Positions 14,501 to 25,156 of a stretch of DNA of 34,932 nt are shown in pieces; the stretch's first letter is position 1, and each line of letters begins with the position of its first letter. The notes below the pieces were generated by a model that searched no databases, had not been told where the DNA came from, and saw only the letters and a program-made list of their open reading frames with translations. A program made the position numbers and the translations under genes. The stretch is from Campylobacter gracilis. Its GTDB lineage: Bacteria; Campylobacterota; Campylobacteria; Campylobacterales; Campylobacteraceae. Where the stretch lies: NCBI RefSeq assembly GCF_018374135.1, contig NZ_JAHAFS010000019.1:1-34932 (forward strand), written 5' to 3'.

Positions 14501-17500
14501 GATGATAGACTATACACCCAAGCTGCGGAATTACCTTTTGACGTAAATATGATTTTTAGACCTAATCCGTCAAGCTTTTTTGCTTGCGTAGAAGCTAATT
14601 CTGATGGAACTTGCAAATATTATAAATGGAGCGAAATTGCCGGAACCGAGTATGAAAAATGGTATAAACGAGTACCAGAAACTGATCATGCTACATATGC
14701 GGGACCTGAAGATGGGGCGCTTCAGAAATTTAGCGGTCTGAAGGGTAACCTGTATTTATCTTTGATAAGAGCAGATCAAATAGGCGCTTGCAGATATTTG
14801 ACCGATGCGTATAAAATTCCGTTTAAACTAAACGGCTCTGGCTACGCCATAGATCATAAAGTTAACGAATTCAAAGACGAGAAGCTCTTAAGGCTAAAGA
14901 ATTTAGAAATAGGCGATGCATTTAGAGGAGCTACATTTATGATCAGTTATGAGCCGGCAGAGTTATCTTTGGCTCCTAATGTCACTATAGATACGACCGT
15001 AACTAAAGATGCCAACATATACTTTTTGGAACAATACAAAAAGCAATTATGCAAAAAGTGGGGTGTAGCAGAAGCCGATTGCCCTCCTGATATTACCAAA
15101 AAGATTGATGAAACAAAGTATAAAAAATATGGTAAACTTATCAACGATGAGATAGAAAAGCTTAAGGAGCAGTTCAGATCTGCTTCTAAGTATCTGGGTA
15201 CGAATGTATCGGCAGATGGCAGATTTCATGTTTGCGGTAGTGATTCATTTTCCATTAGACCGGGATATTTTAAGGTTGATATGGATAAACTAAGCAAATA
15301 CGGTAAGCTCGTTAAACCTGATGCTAGCGGAGATATTACTAAAGCAGTCAGTAGTAAGGGCATAATGCATAGTACCGACCTAAGAGTTGGCGGTAAATAT
15401 ACCGATAATGCTGATATTTTGACTGAAGTCTTTACCGCTAAAAGCGTAGAAGGTCATAATGTTCCTAACTATAATCCTACGCTAGGCGGGGATTTAAGTA
15501 TAAGAAGATTTTCTTATAGAAACGGCTATACTAGTGATTCGGCTAATTTCTCCGATGATGGAAAGAAGATATCTACTACAACCAGAGAGAATTTGACTTA
15601 TATTAAGCCATTTATATCTAGCCAGTGTTATTCATCTCTTGCTACTCAATCGTATTATGTTAACATTAGCCATCCTGTAAATGTTGATAAAGCGTTAATT
15701 ACCGATGAGGCATGCGGAAGCAGAGAAAATCAGTATTATGGTTATAAATTTAACGCAGTTACTGGCAGGTATGTCGCTGCAAATAATTTGAGTGGATACA
15801 TAGGAGACTCTGCAGCAACTAAAAATAACAAATTGGGCTCTAGCTCCGATACTTGCGAAATTAACGGCAAGAAGTTCAATACTTCGTATGCTAGGATATG
15901 GGATAAAGCCGGAGTTAGTCTATGGGCGGATTTTGGTTATAAAAGTGATTTAAGTTCTAGCGATGGTAAAGCGAATGAAACAAAGAAATATACGCCACAT
16001 GAACTAATTGCCGAAGCGCAAAAAAATCCTGATTCAAAAGGTAAAAGTAAAGTTTTAGTCTATACCGGACAACAAGGAGGTAAGATATTCAATTACTATA
16101 ACGTAGGCGATGCTGCGATTAACATATATGATAATAGTTGGACCGATGTATATGCAAATCAAACTTATATAAAGAAGGATCTGGGTGGCGGTATTACTGG
16201 TGATTGGAAAGCAAAGTGTATCCTCAACTCATCTAGCAATAAGCCCGATAAAGATGGTAAAATTGGTTGCGATGTAGGTATAAAACTAGATGGCGATAAA
16301 AGTGCCGATAATCTATCACTGATCTTGCGATATAAACCGCAGCGTATAGTTATGTCCATTAAGAGCTTAAATAATGATGGTGTAAATACTACTTTTGGTG
16401 GTGCAGGTTATACGTATTTCAATTCCCCGGTTATTGAGAATAATGTAGTTATAGATAATAGAAATTTGGGGATCGCAAACAAAGCGATTACTTCTAAATT
16501 GGATAATTTAGCTAGATTAAATTTCACAGCTACTGCGTATCTTGATGATGAGGTTTATAAAGATGTAGTCGCTACGTTATACGATGGTAGGGTTATAACG
16601 GGAAGTTACGATGGTAGAGATTATGATGTGCCTGTATGCGGGTTTGCAAGCGATACAAATATTAGACTTAATTTTGGTTTTGTATGCTCGGGTACATCTT
16701 CGACAGATCCTAGATGCGCTAACGGCAGCGGACTTGCACCTAAGACTACGGCAAATAATTTGAACTATGCGCCATTCCCTGATATTCCGACCGCAGTTTA
16801 TCAAATACCTGCAGGTACTCAGTTTTTGACTGAAGCTCAATGTAGAACGGTGGGCTCAAGATTTGATAGTAGATGCTATAAATATAATGTAAAAACTGCT
16901 AGTATAGAAACTAATACAAATAAAGAAGATTATAATGTAGAAAATACTAACGTAAATACTAGTAGTGGTCAGTCTATGCTGCCTATCCCATTAGGATTAG
17001 CCGTGAATTTTTATAGTAATGGAAATTTGACGAGCGGTTTTTTAAATGCTGAAGAGTCCAATAAGAATTTGGGATTAAGTCATAATCCTAAGAATCCAAA
17101 TTTTACATTGATGAGTAGGGCGTTTGACGAAGGCAAGACTTCGTCGGCAGTTATCTATTTCAATTTTGATAGAATGCAAAAGACTCCTCAATGGCCTGTA
17201 TTAATATATGTTAACGACTTTAACTACAATATATTATCTATGGATAATAGAATGCGTCCGACTAGATTTAATAACATGGGTGAGTTGCTTTCTAATAATG
17301 GCGACAATATATTGATCGGGGAGAATTCCTATTCGTTGAGATCGAGTAGTTTTACAAGTACCATCGATAAGCCTTCGGGCACTGTAGACGTAAGTAAGTC
17401 TACGAATTTTGATAAATTCGGCTCAGTCTTAGTTAACGATACTGCAAGTTATGGCTTTGCGAGTGCTCCATATACCAATAAAGACAACACGTATGAGAAA

Positions 17501-18286
17501 TATAATGTCGGCGGCATTGATATAACTAATGAGAATTTTGCTACATATGTGTCTCGTTTGGCGGGAGGTGCTGCCAATATGGCTTCATATATAAAGGATA
17601 ACGATATCAGTACTAGCGCAATGTTCATATACGGTAAGGCAAATCTTATCAATGACGAGTTGACCGAGGTTAAAGGTGATAGAAACCAAAATCTGTCGTT
17701 AAGTATTCTCGATAAGGTGTTTTGTGGCAAGGATGGAAATTGTGCCGTTACTCCAGCTTCTACACTCGCTGGAATTCCTACAGCCACTTCGATATTTAGC
17801 GGTATAACTGTTGACGGTGACGCTAGCTTTGACGATGGCGTTAGAAAGCTGAAATTTGCTCTTAATACTAATAAAAATGCTAATAAGACAAACATTGGCG
17901 ATATCTTTGTTAAGAGATATAAATCGGAAAAGGGGCATGTTGTTATTACTAGACCTGAAGTAGAAAATAGCGGTACCGAAAACATTTCTGTGAAGCTGCA
18001 TAGAGTGGGCTGGGATACCATACGCATCTTAACTCCAGAATGGTTGATTTACACTCCTAGTATTCAAGATATACTAGTAAATAGTACTGATACGACAACA
18101 GGTGTACCTCAGTATTACAACTTTTTTAAGTTAAGAGTTGGTAAATCCGGGGACTGGGCCGGTGAAGGTCAAGTCAAAGGTGATAAGGAGGATGATGTTG
18201 GTCAATTTGTTACCGGCAAGGACTTTGAAAATACGGTGATTAAAGACGTAGATAAATCTAAGAATCGTGGTAGAGTAAATTGGTAG
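11528..18286 (+). CDS. very large secreted protein, probable pilus-associated or surface adhesin
   Basis: I do not recognise this 2252-residue protein as a named family. A Sec signal peptide (hydrophobic core 8-20, likely cut after AFG at 22-24) leads into a beta-rich domain (about 30-150), a second beta domain (about 160-275) and a Gly/His/Asp linker (NNTGGGGTGGDDHH, near 275-290). The rest is beta-rich: a DUF11-like stretch (near 785-970, GENLFYRVQFKNKKD), then sections with scattered Cys that may form disulfides. The C-terminal part (LPIPLGLAVNFYSNG near 1818; final NRGRVNW) weakly recalls the end of MshQ-type proteins, which I cannot confirm. There is no membrane anchor or autotransporter barrel at the end. 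Position right after three minor pilins fits a PilY1/MshQ-like tip protein. The ribosome site is GGAGGG; a strong terminator follows. Confidence 0.72.
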   Translation: MNKKSYKFVPILVFLFLFFTNAFGATKVAEVSFTGNVEQTTNLSGNLIIPNSASEVYYFKVTVPTNGKITITPDSTFYIDDSSFKYKTSTSNLDSFVSVKSSGSKVTSPLEYTVGSTTGETFYFLFVNDTGSPIKSTITSIKFTPDAPANAPDKNKCSSFGNTRVGLDSSVSPATLYDKVSYNFQGAKLFKNGKYIGFYGKIKVISKGTISTDSYMGYKVSVDKHQDSQDCKATDNKSLQVDVGDEVYIHINPADDAKVDEPINGTAIVKFAPNNTGGGGTGGDDHHTGGVEPTIQPNEVPDDGRILSDSNRGAIDFSGVPKDDWANGQHPQIRFGGEGTYVYGDYALTGKPIVHQKGDYNYKDYMYNDNTEYYKEDGAFVRNSSRNKMLLPKGIKKKDIVYARLYWEGHIFNANKNAGFRDIKDYTKAQIRIKSSKGSGTNVINIQRDKCNGFVAWNTGRVPETRMNYNCSKDITELVKKEFVDYSDSIDFTVGNLNTTTGSDNFGIIYINGKLFDSVKLGSHGGWGIVLVYDKTLNSRNELVADLQTDASITGSVKSFDDANKYIETYFKPKNVTIYGDFIALMPWSGGFEKMKVGFKLQGFYTPRIGTVQSKISFLGFGGEKNIEAGEYLRVKNNKTNKFETLSGSKVNLPVSGAPEYANIYDGSISLLKVDSNGKYQYEYPTGTVYNIGYDLDEFDISDKMSNKQSVLDVEIGANFRGHDADQNFISMIALSTDLYVPNLCYEEKIYNAAGWVQFFDPKTSLRKALNATAQENIPQAGVDEAIVAGENLFYRVQFKNKKDKDGNGETAEGVYVTPNFGAWNTYQLNTSAIDNTLKAGTIENANYVFLKDDQKGAYSTLVDVANATSSPNVSENTYKDRQLNSTNNNVLKFFVGKNSGKIGADGQPVGGNLEKGESAFVEFNATVGRNPIYRPLSYSVSYKMDIAGKKVDGPSSLMQPCGKASKNRRVVVLEGLQIVNKNFEDSTKEQDDRLYTQAAELPFDVNMIFRPNPSSFFACVEANSDGTCKYYKWSEIAGTEYEKWYKRVPETDHATYAGPEDGALQKFSGLKGNLYLSLIRADQIGACRYLTDAYKIPFKLNGSGYAIDHKVNEFKDEKLLRLKNLEIGDAFRGATFMISYEPAELSLAPNVTIDTTVTKDANIYFLEQYKKQLCKKWGVAEADCPPDITKKIDETKYKKYGKLINDEIEKLKEQFRSASKYLGTNVSADGRFHVCGSDSFSIRPGYFKVDMDKLSKYGKLVKPDASGDITKAVSSKGIMHSTDLRVGGKYTDNADILTEVFTAKSVEGHNVPNYNPTLGGDLSIRRFSYRNGYTSDSANFSDDGKKISTTTRENLTYIKPFISSQCYSSLATQSYYVNISHPVNVDKALITDEACGSRENQYYGYKFNAVTGRYVAANNLSGYIGDSAATKNNKLGSSSDTCEINGKKFNTSYARIWDKAGVSLWADFGYKSDLSSSDGKANETKKYTPHELIAEAQKNPDSKGKSKVLVYTGQQGGKIFNYYNVGDAAINIYDNSWTDVYANQTYIKKDLGGGITGDWKAKCILNSSSNKPDKDGKIGCDVGIKLDGDKSADNLSLILRYKPQRIVMSIKSLNNDGVNTTFGGAGYTYFNSPVIENNVVIDNRNLGIANKAITSKLDNLARLNFTATAYLDDEVYKDVVATLYDGRVITGSYDGRDYDVPVCGFASDTNIRLNFGFVCSGTSSTDPRCANGSGLAPKTTANNLNYAPFPDIPTAVYQIPAGTQFLTEAQCRTVGSRFDSRCYKYNVKTASIETNTNKEDYNVENTNVNTSSGQSMLPIPLGLAVNFYSNGNLTSGFLNAEESNKNLGLSHNPKNPNFTLMSRAFDEGKTSSAVIYFNFDRMQKTPQWPVLIYVNDFNYNILSMDNRMRPTRFNNMGELLSNNGDNILIGENSYSLRSSSFTSTIDKPSGTVDVSKSTNFDKFGSVLVNDTASYGFASAPYTNKDNTYEKYNVGGIDITNENFATYVSRLAGGAANMASYIKDNDISTSAMFIYGKANLINDELTEVKGDRNQNLSLSILDKVFCGKDGNCAVTPASTLAGIPTATSIFSGITVDGDASFDDGVRKLKFALNTNKNANKTNIGDIFVKRYKSEKGHVVITRPEVENSGTENISVKLHRVGWDTIRILTPEWLIYTPSIQDILVNSTDTTTGVPQYYNFFKLRVGKSGDWAGEGQVKGDKEDDVGQFVTGKDFENTVIKDVDKSKNRGRVNW

Positions 18287-18300
18287 TTTTATCCTAAATA

Positions 18301-18333
18301 AAATCATGCGCTCTTGGAATGGGCGCATGATTT
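18301..18333 (+). terminator. hairpin terminator after the giant gene
   Basis: A perfect 11-bp stem, AAATCATGCGC (18301-18311) with GCGCATGATTT (18323-18333) around an 11-base loop, lies 15 bases after the stop codon. It is followed by AT-rich sequence. This is the clearest Rho-independent terminator in the window. Confidence 0.8.
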
Positions 18334-18671
18334 AAATTCCTTTATTAAATTTTTTATAACGTTGCTATCTTTTGTTTTCTTTTATTTTAAGTAAAAAATG
18401 TTCATATATGTTGTGTGAAATTTTAGTGTAAGATTTTGCAAGCTGATTTTAGTCGTTAAATGTAGTTACGGCATAGCATCTCGCTAATAGTATTTTTAAA
18501 TTCTATCACCCAAGGTCGTCAGCACACTGTTTTTTAAAATTTCATTTTATAAATCCCCGCCTGTTTAGCTTATTGCATAAAATTTTATCTCATGGATTTA
18601 CCTGCTCATTTACCCGTTTTTAAATGAAATTTCGGCACAATGCGGCTTAAAATTTCATCAGGGAAAGCCAC
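18334..18671. other. intergenic gap before lepA
   Basis: About 340 AT-rich bases with no ORF of note. Near the right end CACAAT (18636-18641) within GGCACAATGCGG is a possible -10 for lepA, resembling the TACAATGCGC and TATAATCGCG boxes before the lipoprotein and gyrA. AGGGA just before the lepA start serves as ribosome site. Confidence 0.4.
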
Positions 18672-20468
<1,797 letters not shown>

Positions 20469-21088
20469 ATTTTATGCTTGAGCGGGTGATCTAAATTTCA
20501 TCTTTTGCCGCGCGGCTGTAAAATTTGCTTTTAAATTTTGACGATCGCTCGGGCGTTTAAATTTAGCGGCTCGCCGTTCGGTATGAAATTTCGTCTTTAA
20601 ATTTCACGATCCTAAGAGACGATTTAAATTTTATGACTGCACGGCGTTTAAACTCTATCGCTCGCCGCCTGAGCTGATACATTCGCTGCTGCGCGCCCGT
20701 TTTGCGCCGTTTTAAGTTCTAGCGTTCACTGCTCGGTCGTAGAATTCTGCCGCTTGCCGTTAGGCTAAAATTTCATCTTTCAAATTTAACATTCCGCGAG
20801 CGGTTTAAATTTTATGTCCGCCAGCCGATCATTGCGGTCGCGCCCGTCATCTCCTACAGTTGCACTCGCCGTGCCCGTCGCCTTCTGCAAAATTCTATCT
20901 GGGCGGCGCCCGCTATGAAATTTTATCCGCCCCGACTTTATAAAATTTGATTAAATTTTCCTGCGCGCCGCGTGAAATTCCGTAGCGCGAGTGTTTTATA
21001 GCAAAACGGCGTGCGCGGCGTATAATAGGGCGTGCCGATAAAAATCCAGCAAAAGTGCTAAATTTATCGGCGTAAAAAAAGGAGAAAA
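20469..21088. other. gene-free gap with degenerate AAATTT-rich repeats
   Basis: This stretch of 620 bases has no credible ORF. It alternates AAATTT-type words with short GC-rich blocks (for example TTTAAATTT followed by GCGGCTCGCC-like sequence). An AAGGAG ribosome site at its right end serves the pseudogene at 21089. Confidence 0.5.
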
Positions 21089-21748
21089 ATGAAATTTTTA
21101 GACCGCTTAGGCGTGGATAGGAGCGGCTTTACCGATCTGTTTTTGGCATGTTAGGTTGCGGTGCAAGGGTGCAAGAGAACTGATCGTAAAGGGCAGGCGC
21201 CGCTCTGTGGATTTTGAGCGCGGCAAGATCAGTTTCGGCGATGATGCGCCGCGCGCCATTTGGTATATCGGCAGGGCAGCCGCACGTGGCTGTGGGGGTA
21301 CGAGAACATAAACCGCCTCGATGAGCGGCTGCTTGCCCTTGCGCGAGATGTGCGCGGTTTTGGCTTGCGGCACGGGCTAGCGGAGCTTGGCACGCCTAAG
21401 CTTACACTAAGCGAGGAGATAGACGGGCGTGCTCTAAGCGTGATCGCGTGCGGATTATCGCAGGAGCCCGCAATCTACTACCGCTGCCCGCATGCCGGCG
21501 GAGCGGTGTTTGTAGCTTTTGAAGCAGGCGAGTGCGTGACGCCAGATGATACGATCAGAGGCGGTATGGACGCAAGCGATCTCATCTCTTTGGTGCGCGA
21601 TTACACAGGCGCGTTTCAGCTAAATCACGCCGTTTTATCGGGGGCGCTTTTGATGAGAAATGGCACGAAATTTAGCGAAGAGGCGGGCAAGATCGTAGCG
21701 AATTTTAAAATGATGCGCTCTTTTCGTTCGATAATTTGGGGCGGCTAA
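21089..21748 (+). pseudogene. frameshifted DUF6882-like gene
   Basis: An ATG at 21089 with AAGGAG upstream begins MKFLDRLGVDRSGFTDLFLAC and then meets TAG at 21152. Another frame (modulo 0) continues with RELIVKGRRRSVDFERGKISFGDDAPRAIWYI. From about 21270 the first frame resumes with SRTWLWGYENINRL and runs to 21748 (162 codons). The TWLWGYEN motif with the following LALARDVRGFG and GGAVFVAF strand resembles DUF6882 proteins, whose function is unknown. So one original gene of about 219 codons carries two opposite, mutually compensating frameshifts (about 21150-21174 and 21262-21285). Either it has decayed or two sequencing errors are present. Confidence 0.65.
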
Positions 21749-21803
21749 GCGAGGTGAAGTTTGCCGTATAGAGCCGCAAATCTCGCGCCGTGCATTCGCG
21801 GCT

Positions 21804-21951
21804 TTGAAATTTACGCCGCGAAATTTTGCTATGTAAATTTTATATCGTAGAATTTTACGCCTCGGAATTTTGCTCGGTAGAATTTGCATCGCGGAATTCC
21901 GCCGCGTGGAATTTGCCTTAAAATTTTACGTCGTAAAATTCCTCTACTCTA
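21804..21951. repeat. degenerate short repeats built on GAATTTTGC
   Basis: About eight imperfect copies of a 15-20-base unit, (G)GAATTTTGC or TAGAATTT with CG-rich spacers such as GCCTCG and GCATCGCG, lie between the pseudogene and the membrane-protein gene. The same word recurs many times inside the dnaX linker. Confidence 0.5.
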
Positions 21952-21984
21952 TTCGCGCCTGAGCCTTTAAATTTTAAACCAAAA

Positions 21985-22734
21985 TCAGCCGCCGTCGATG
22001 TCAAAATCAAGATGCTCTTTGAAATAGGCGCGTAGCCTGCGGCGGTCGTTGCGACCGGGCGTGATCGCAAACCACAGCACGCGGTCGTTTAGATCCTTGC
22101 CGCGGATCAGCACGGTGTCGCGCAGCAAGATGTCGTGAAAGTCGCCGTTTAGCCGCCACGACGAGAGCGCCTTGGCGAAGAAAAAGATCGCGGCGCCCGC
22201 GACCATTATCACGAACGCCATCCCCACGCGCTCGCTCATGGCGATACCTACTAGCCATAGCACGATCATCGATCCGATTCCAAATTTAAAGAGTCGCTCG
22301 TGTTTTACGTAGCGGGAGTGGCTAAGCGCCGTGTAGCCGGTGCAGGTGCGCAAAAAGCCTGGAGTGAGCCTAATGTAGTCGATATTAAAGAGCAAAATTT
22401 CGCTCTTGCGCTCGTTTGAAACAAAGGTAATTGCGTGGTCGTTAAATTTAAACAGCCCGCCACCGTCGCACCCTTGATACCAAGCTACGCCGGCGATTAT
22501 AAGTCCTAATAGCCCATTACTGTAACGCCCTCCTCCACGACTTTCTGCGAAAAAGAGCTTATCTAAATCAAGCCCGGTTAAAACGCCGTAAAAAAATATA
22601 AAAGCCATCATCGTAACGGAGAAGATCACGATGAAGGAATTGTCGTTTTTGACGCTGAATCCGCCTGTGCTCGTGGTTCGTGAGCCGCGATTACGAAGGA
22701 CGGCTTTATAATCTTTGGTAGTAAAAGTAGGCAT
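21985..22734 (-). CDS. hypothetical membrane protein
   Basis: I do not recognise this 249-residue protein. It shows membrane segments near residues 33-54, 73-87 (short), 150-166 and 170-189. A soluble loop of about 60 residues between the second and third contains LFKFNDHAITFVSNERKSEILLFNIDYIRL, which looks like a PH-like or membrane-bound beta domain. A basic C-terminal tail follows. Similar layouts occur in uncharacterised DUF membrane proteins, often with two helices and a PH-like domain. ATG 22734 has AAAGGAAG ahead, so it is probably expressed. It stands alone between long gaps, and its codon use is like the surrounding high-GC genes. Confidence 0.65.
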   Translation of the reverse strand: MPTFTTKDYKAVLRNRGSRTTSTGGFSVKNDNSFIVIFSVTMMAFIFFYGVLTGLDLDKLFFAESRGGGRYSNGLLGLIIAGVAWYQGCDGGGLFKFNDHAITFVSNERKSEILLFNIDYIRLTPGFLRTCTGYTALSHSRYVKHERLFKFGIGSMIVLWLVGIAMSERVGMAFVIMVAGAAIFFFAKALSSWRLNGDFHDILLRDTVLIRGKDLNDRVLWFAITPGRNDRRRLRAYFKEHLDFDIDGG

Positions 22735-23582
22735 TAGCTTCCTTTATTTCAGGGTTTCAAAACAGCTTGTGCGCGCTTTTAAGCCCGTTTAAAACGGTGG
22801 AATTTTATAAAATTTCAGATCAAATTCGGATTAAATTTCAAATTTGAAGAGGTTTTGAAATTTAAGCGGATCTCAAATTTAAAGGAATTGAAATTTGGCT
22901 GTCTAGCTTAAGATCGCAATAAAGCGTTACAGAAGCTTTGCAGGCGAAGCTACTCCGTTAAGAGCGGCAAGCGCTCGATAAGCACGGCATTTTGAGTCTT
23001 ACAATACTCTAAAATATAAAAAATTTCGGCGCCAAAATTAAATGCGATCGGCGGGTGCATTCTTGCTGGCGCGGGCTGCGGATTTCGCGGCGAAATTTAA
23101 AAACGTGATTTGCACGATTTAGAGGATGCGAAGCTTTACGGAAGCGCAGCTGCACGGACAGATAGCGAATGCGCGGCAAATTATCATAAATTTAAAGCGT
23201 AGCGGCGCTGCGCGATCTCATCAAATATGCAGAAAATTTTACGGCAAATTTAAAACGCAGTTTTTCGGAGTTAATACGGCGGATTAAAATGCGACTTACA
23301 GCGGTTAGTGCGGCAAATTTGCTCTGCGATTGCAGTTAAATTTTCCGCCGCGCGGAGTAAATGCCACGCAGAAGTTAAATTTACCGCGTAGAAGCTAAAT
23401 TTCGCGTCGCAGTTAAATCCACAAGTTAAATCGGCAGCGAGCTAAAACGCTATAAATTTAGAGCCCACCGCCGTAAGCGCTTGATTTGCGACCGAGCCGC
23501 GATCTTTTATTATAAGATGCCTATTGTTCGCATTCCCGCGGCTGTTTAAAACAAACCGCACAACGCTTTAAATTTTAAAATT
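22735..23582. other. 848-base gap without a gene
   Basis: No ORF here has a credible start and domain. The DNA is a mosaic of AAATTT words and GC-rich blocks, including a short degenerate tandem array near 23365-23435. The right end carries AAATTTTAAAATTTTA palindromic sequence at the prs stop, a possible terminator. Confidence 0.5.
23365..23435. repeat. degenerate tandem repeat of about 19 bases
   Basis: Three to four imperfect units of the form CGCGTAGAAGTTAAATTT follow one another at 17-20-base spacing (starts near 23367, 23386, 23405), then decay into AAGTTAAATC. No function is evident. Confidence 0.5.
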
Positions 23583-24512
23583 TTATTTAAATAAACTATT
23601 TACGCTCTCGTCGTGATATACGCGCCTGATGACCTCACCGAAAAGCGGAGCGACGCTGATTACCTTGATGCGGTCGCTTTCCTGCTTCAGCGGGATCGTG
23701 TCGGTCACGACGAGGCCGTCCAGCGCGCCGCTTTCGATGCGCTCATATGCCGGGCCGCTTAGCACGGCGTGCGTGCAAAACGCGCTGACGCTCTTCGCGC
23801 CCTGTTCCTTAAACGCGCCCGCGGCCTTGACGATGGTGCCCGCGGTATCGATCATATCGTCGATTAGGATCACGTCCTTGCCCGCGACGTCGCCGATGAT
23901 GTTCATCACCTCGCTTTTGTTCGCCTCCTCGCGGCGCTTATCGACGATGACGAGATCTAGCGAGAGCTTTTTGGCGAAGCTTCTGGCGCGCGCGACGCCG
24001 CCCACGTCGGGGCTAGCGATGATTGGATTTTTTAAATTTTTCTCTTTCAGGTAGTCCAAAAATATCAGTGAGCCGTAGAGGTTATCGACGGGCACGTCGA
24101 AAAAGCCCTGGATCTGCCCCGCGTGTAGATCCATCGTGACGACGCGATCGATCCCTGCCGTCTGCATCATATTTGCCACGAGCTTCGCGCTGATCGGTAC
24201 GCGCGGGGCTGCTTTGCGGTCTTGGCGAGCGTAGCCGAAGTAGGGCACGACCGCAGTGATCGAGTTCGCGCTGGAGCGCTTCAAAGCGTCTGTTAGGATC
24301 AAAAGCTCCATCAGATTGGAGTTTGCGGGCGCGCATGTGGGCTGGATGACGAAGACGTCCTTACCGCGTACGCTCTCGCCGATCTGGACGCTGATTTCGC
24401 CGTCGCTGAAGGTTTTGATCGCGCACTCGCTAAGGGGTAGTGAGAGATATTTGGAGATTTTTTTGGCAAATTCGGGATTTGCGGTGCCGGAGAAAATTTT
24501 ATATCCGCGCAT
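23583..24512 (-). CDS. prs: ribose-phosphate pyrophosphokinase
   Basis: Prs makes PRPP from ribose-5-phosphate and ATP, feeding purine, pyrimidine, histidine, tryptophan and NAD synthesis. This class I enzyme has 309 residues, the normal length. Visible motifs are the ATP-binding flexible loop region (PYFGYARQDRK 90-100), the Mg-binding MDLHAGQIQGF (His130), and the PRPP loop VILIDDMIDTAGT at 214-226. ATG 24512 has AAAGG about nine bases upstream and a TAGAAT box further up. It is monocistronic by context, lying between two gaps of about 800 bases. Confidence 0.97.
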   Translation of the reverse strand: MRGYKIFSGTANPEFAKKISKYLSLPLSECAIKTFSDGEISVQIGESVRGKDVFVIQPTCAPANSNLMELLILTDALKRSSANSITAVVPYFGYARQDRKAAPRVPISAKLVANMMQTAGIDRVVTMDLHAGQIQGFFDVPVDNLYGSLIFLDYLKEKNLKNPIIASPDVGGVARARSFAKKLSLDLVIVDKRREEANKSEVMNIIGDVAGKDVILIDDMIDTAGTIVKAAGAFKEQGAKSVSAFCTHAVLSGPAYERIESGALDGLVVTDTIPLKQESDRIKVISVAPLFGEVIRRVYHDESVNSLFK

Positions 24513-24543
24513 TTTGATGACCTTTGGATTGAAATTTGCTCTA

Positions 24544-24549
24544 ATTCTA
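24544..24549 (-). promoter_or_regulatory. candidate -10 box of prs
   Basis: The minus strand reads TAGAAT preceded by TG, about 32-37 bases upstream of the prs ATG. The region is AT-rich; no -35 is obvious. Confidence 0.4.
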
Positions 24550-25156
24550 CACCAAAAGCGCTAAATTTTAGCTAATTTGCCCGTCGCGCTTGCGTAAAAT
24601 TCATAAGCGAGCATCACGGACCGCCGCACATTTGTGAGATAAATTCTTTAAAATTCCAGGGCGGCTCGGCTTGCCGCGGTCTTACTAGGGTGAAATTTGG
24701 CTTTGGATTGTAGTCGATACGCGCGGGTCATCGGAGCCTGCGTTTTTTTTGTGCCGGTAGTTGCACGACGGATGCGGCTAAAGTCGTATTGAAAAGTTTT
24801 ATGAAAGTCTAAGGGAACGCATCAGGCATGGGTACGGCTAAAACCGTATCGCAGAGGGCAGGGTGCCGGTTAGCGCGGAATTTTACATTTTCGATACAGA
24901 CGGGCAGAATTTTATCTTTGGAATTATAGTGAGCGCGCGTTTAAATTTAGATTTGAGCTTGCACGGGACAGACTGCGCGAATACTTTGCGGCGCGCTAAA
25001 TTTAGACTGTCGCGGCATATAAATCTTAGATTTCTTGGGCGGTTAAATTTAAAATGCGCTTTGCTTTGGCGAAAATTTAAAGCTCGCTTTGGCGATCAAA
25101 TTTAAAAGTTGACCCTCTATAGCTTGATTGTGCGCCGCGAAATTTTAAAATTTATC

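Noticed and set aside
17449..18027. 192-codon minus-strand ORF, hydrophobic in parts
   Set aside because: It is antisense to the giant gene, lacks a ribosome site and shows no recognisable domain.
21804..21951. CRISPR array
   Set aside because: Units are short, imperfect and variably spaced, with no conserved repeat-spacer pattern and no cas genes.
24863..25105. 80-codon plus-strand ORF between prs and dnaX
   Set aside because: No ribosome site, no domain, and made largely of AAATTT-rich repeat-like DNA.
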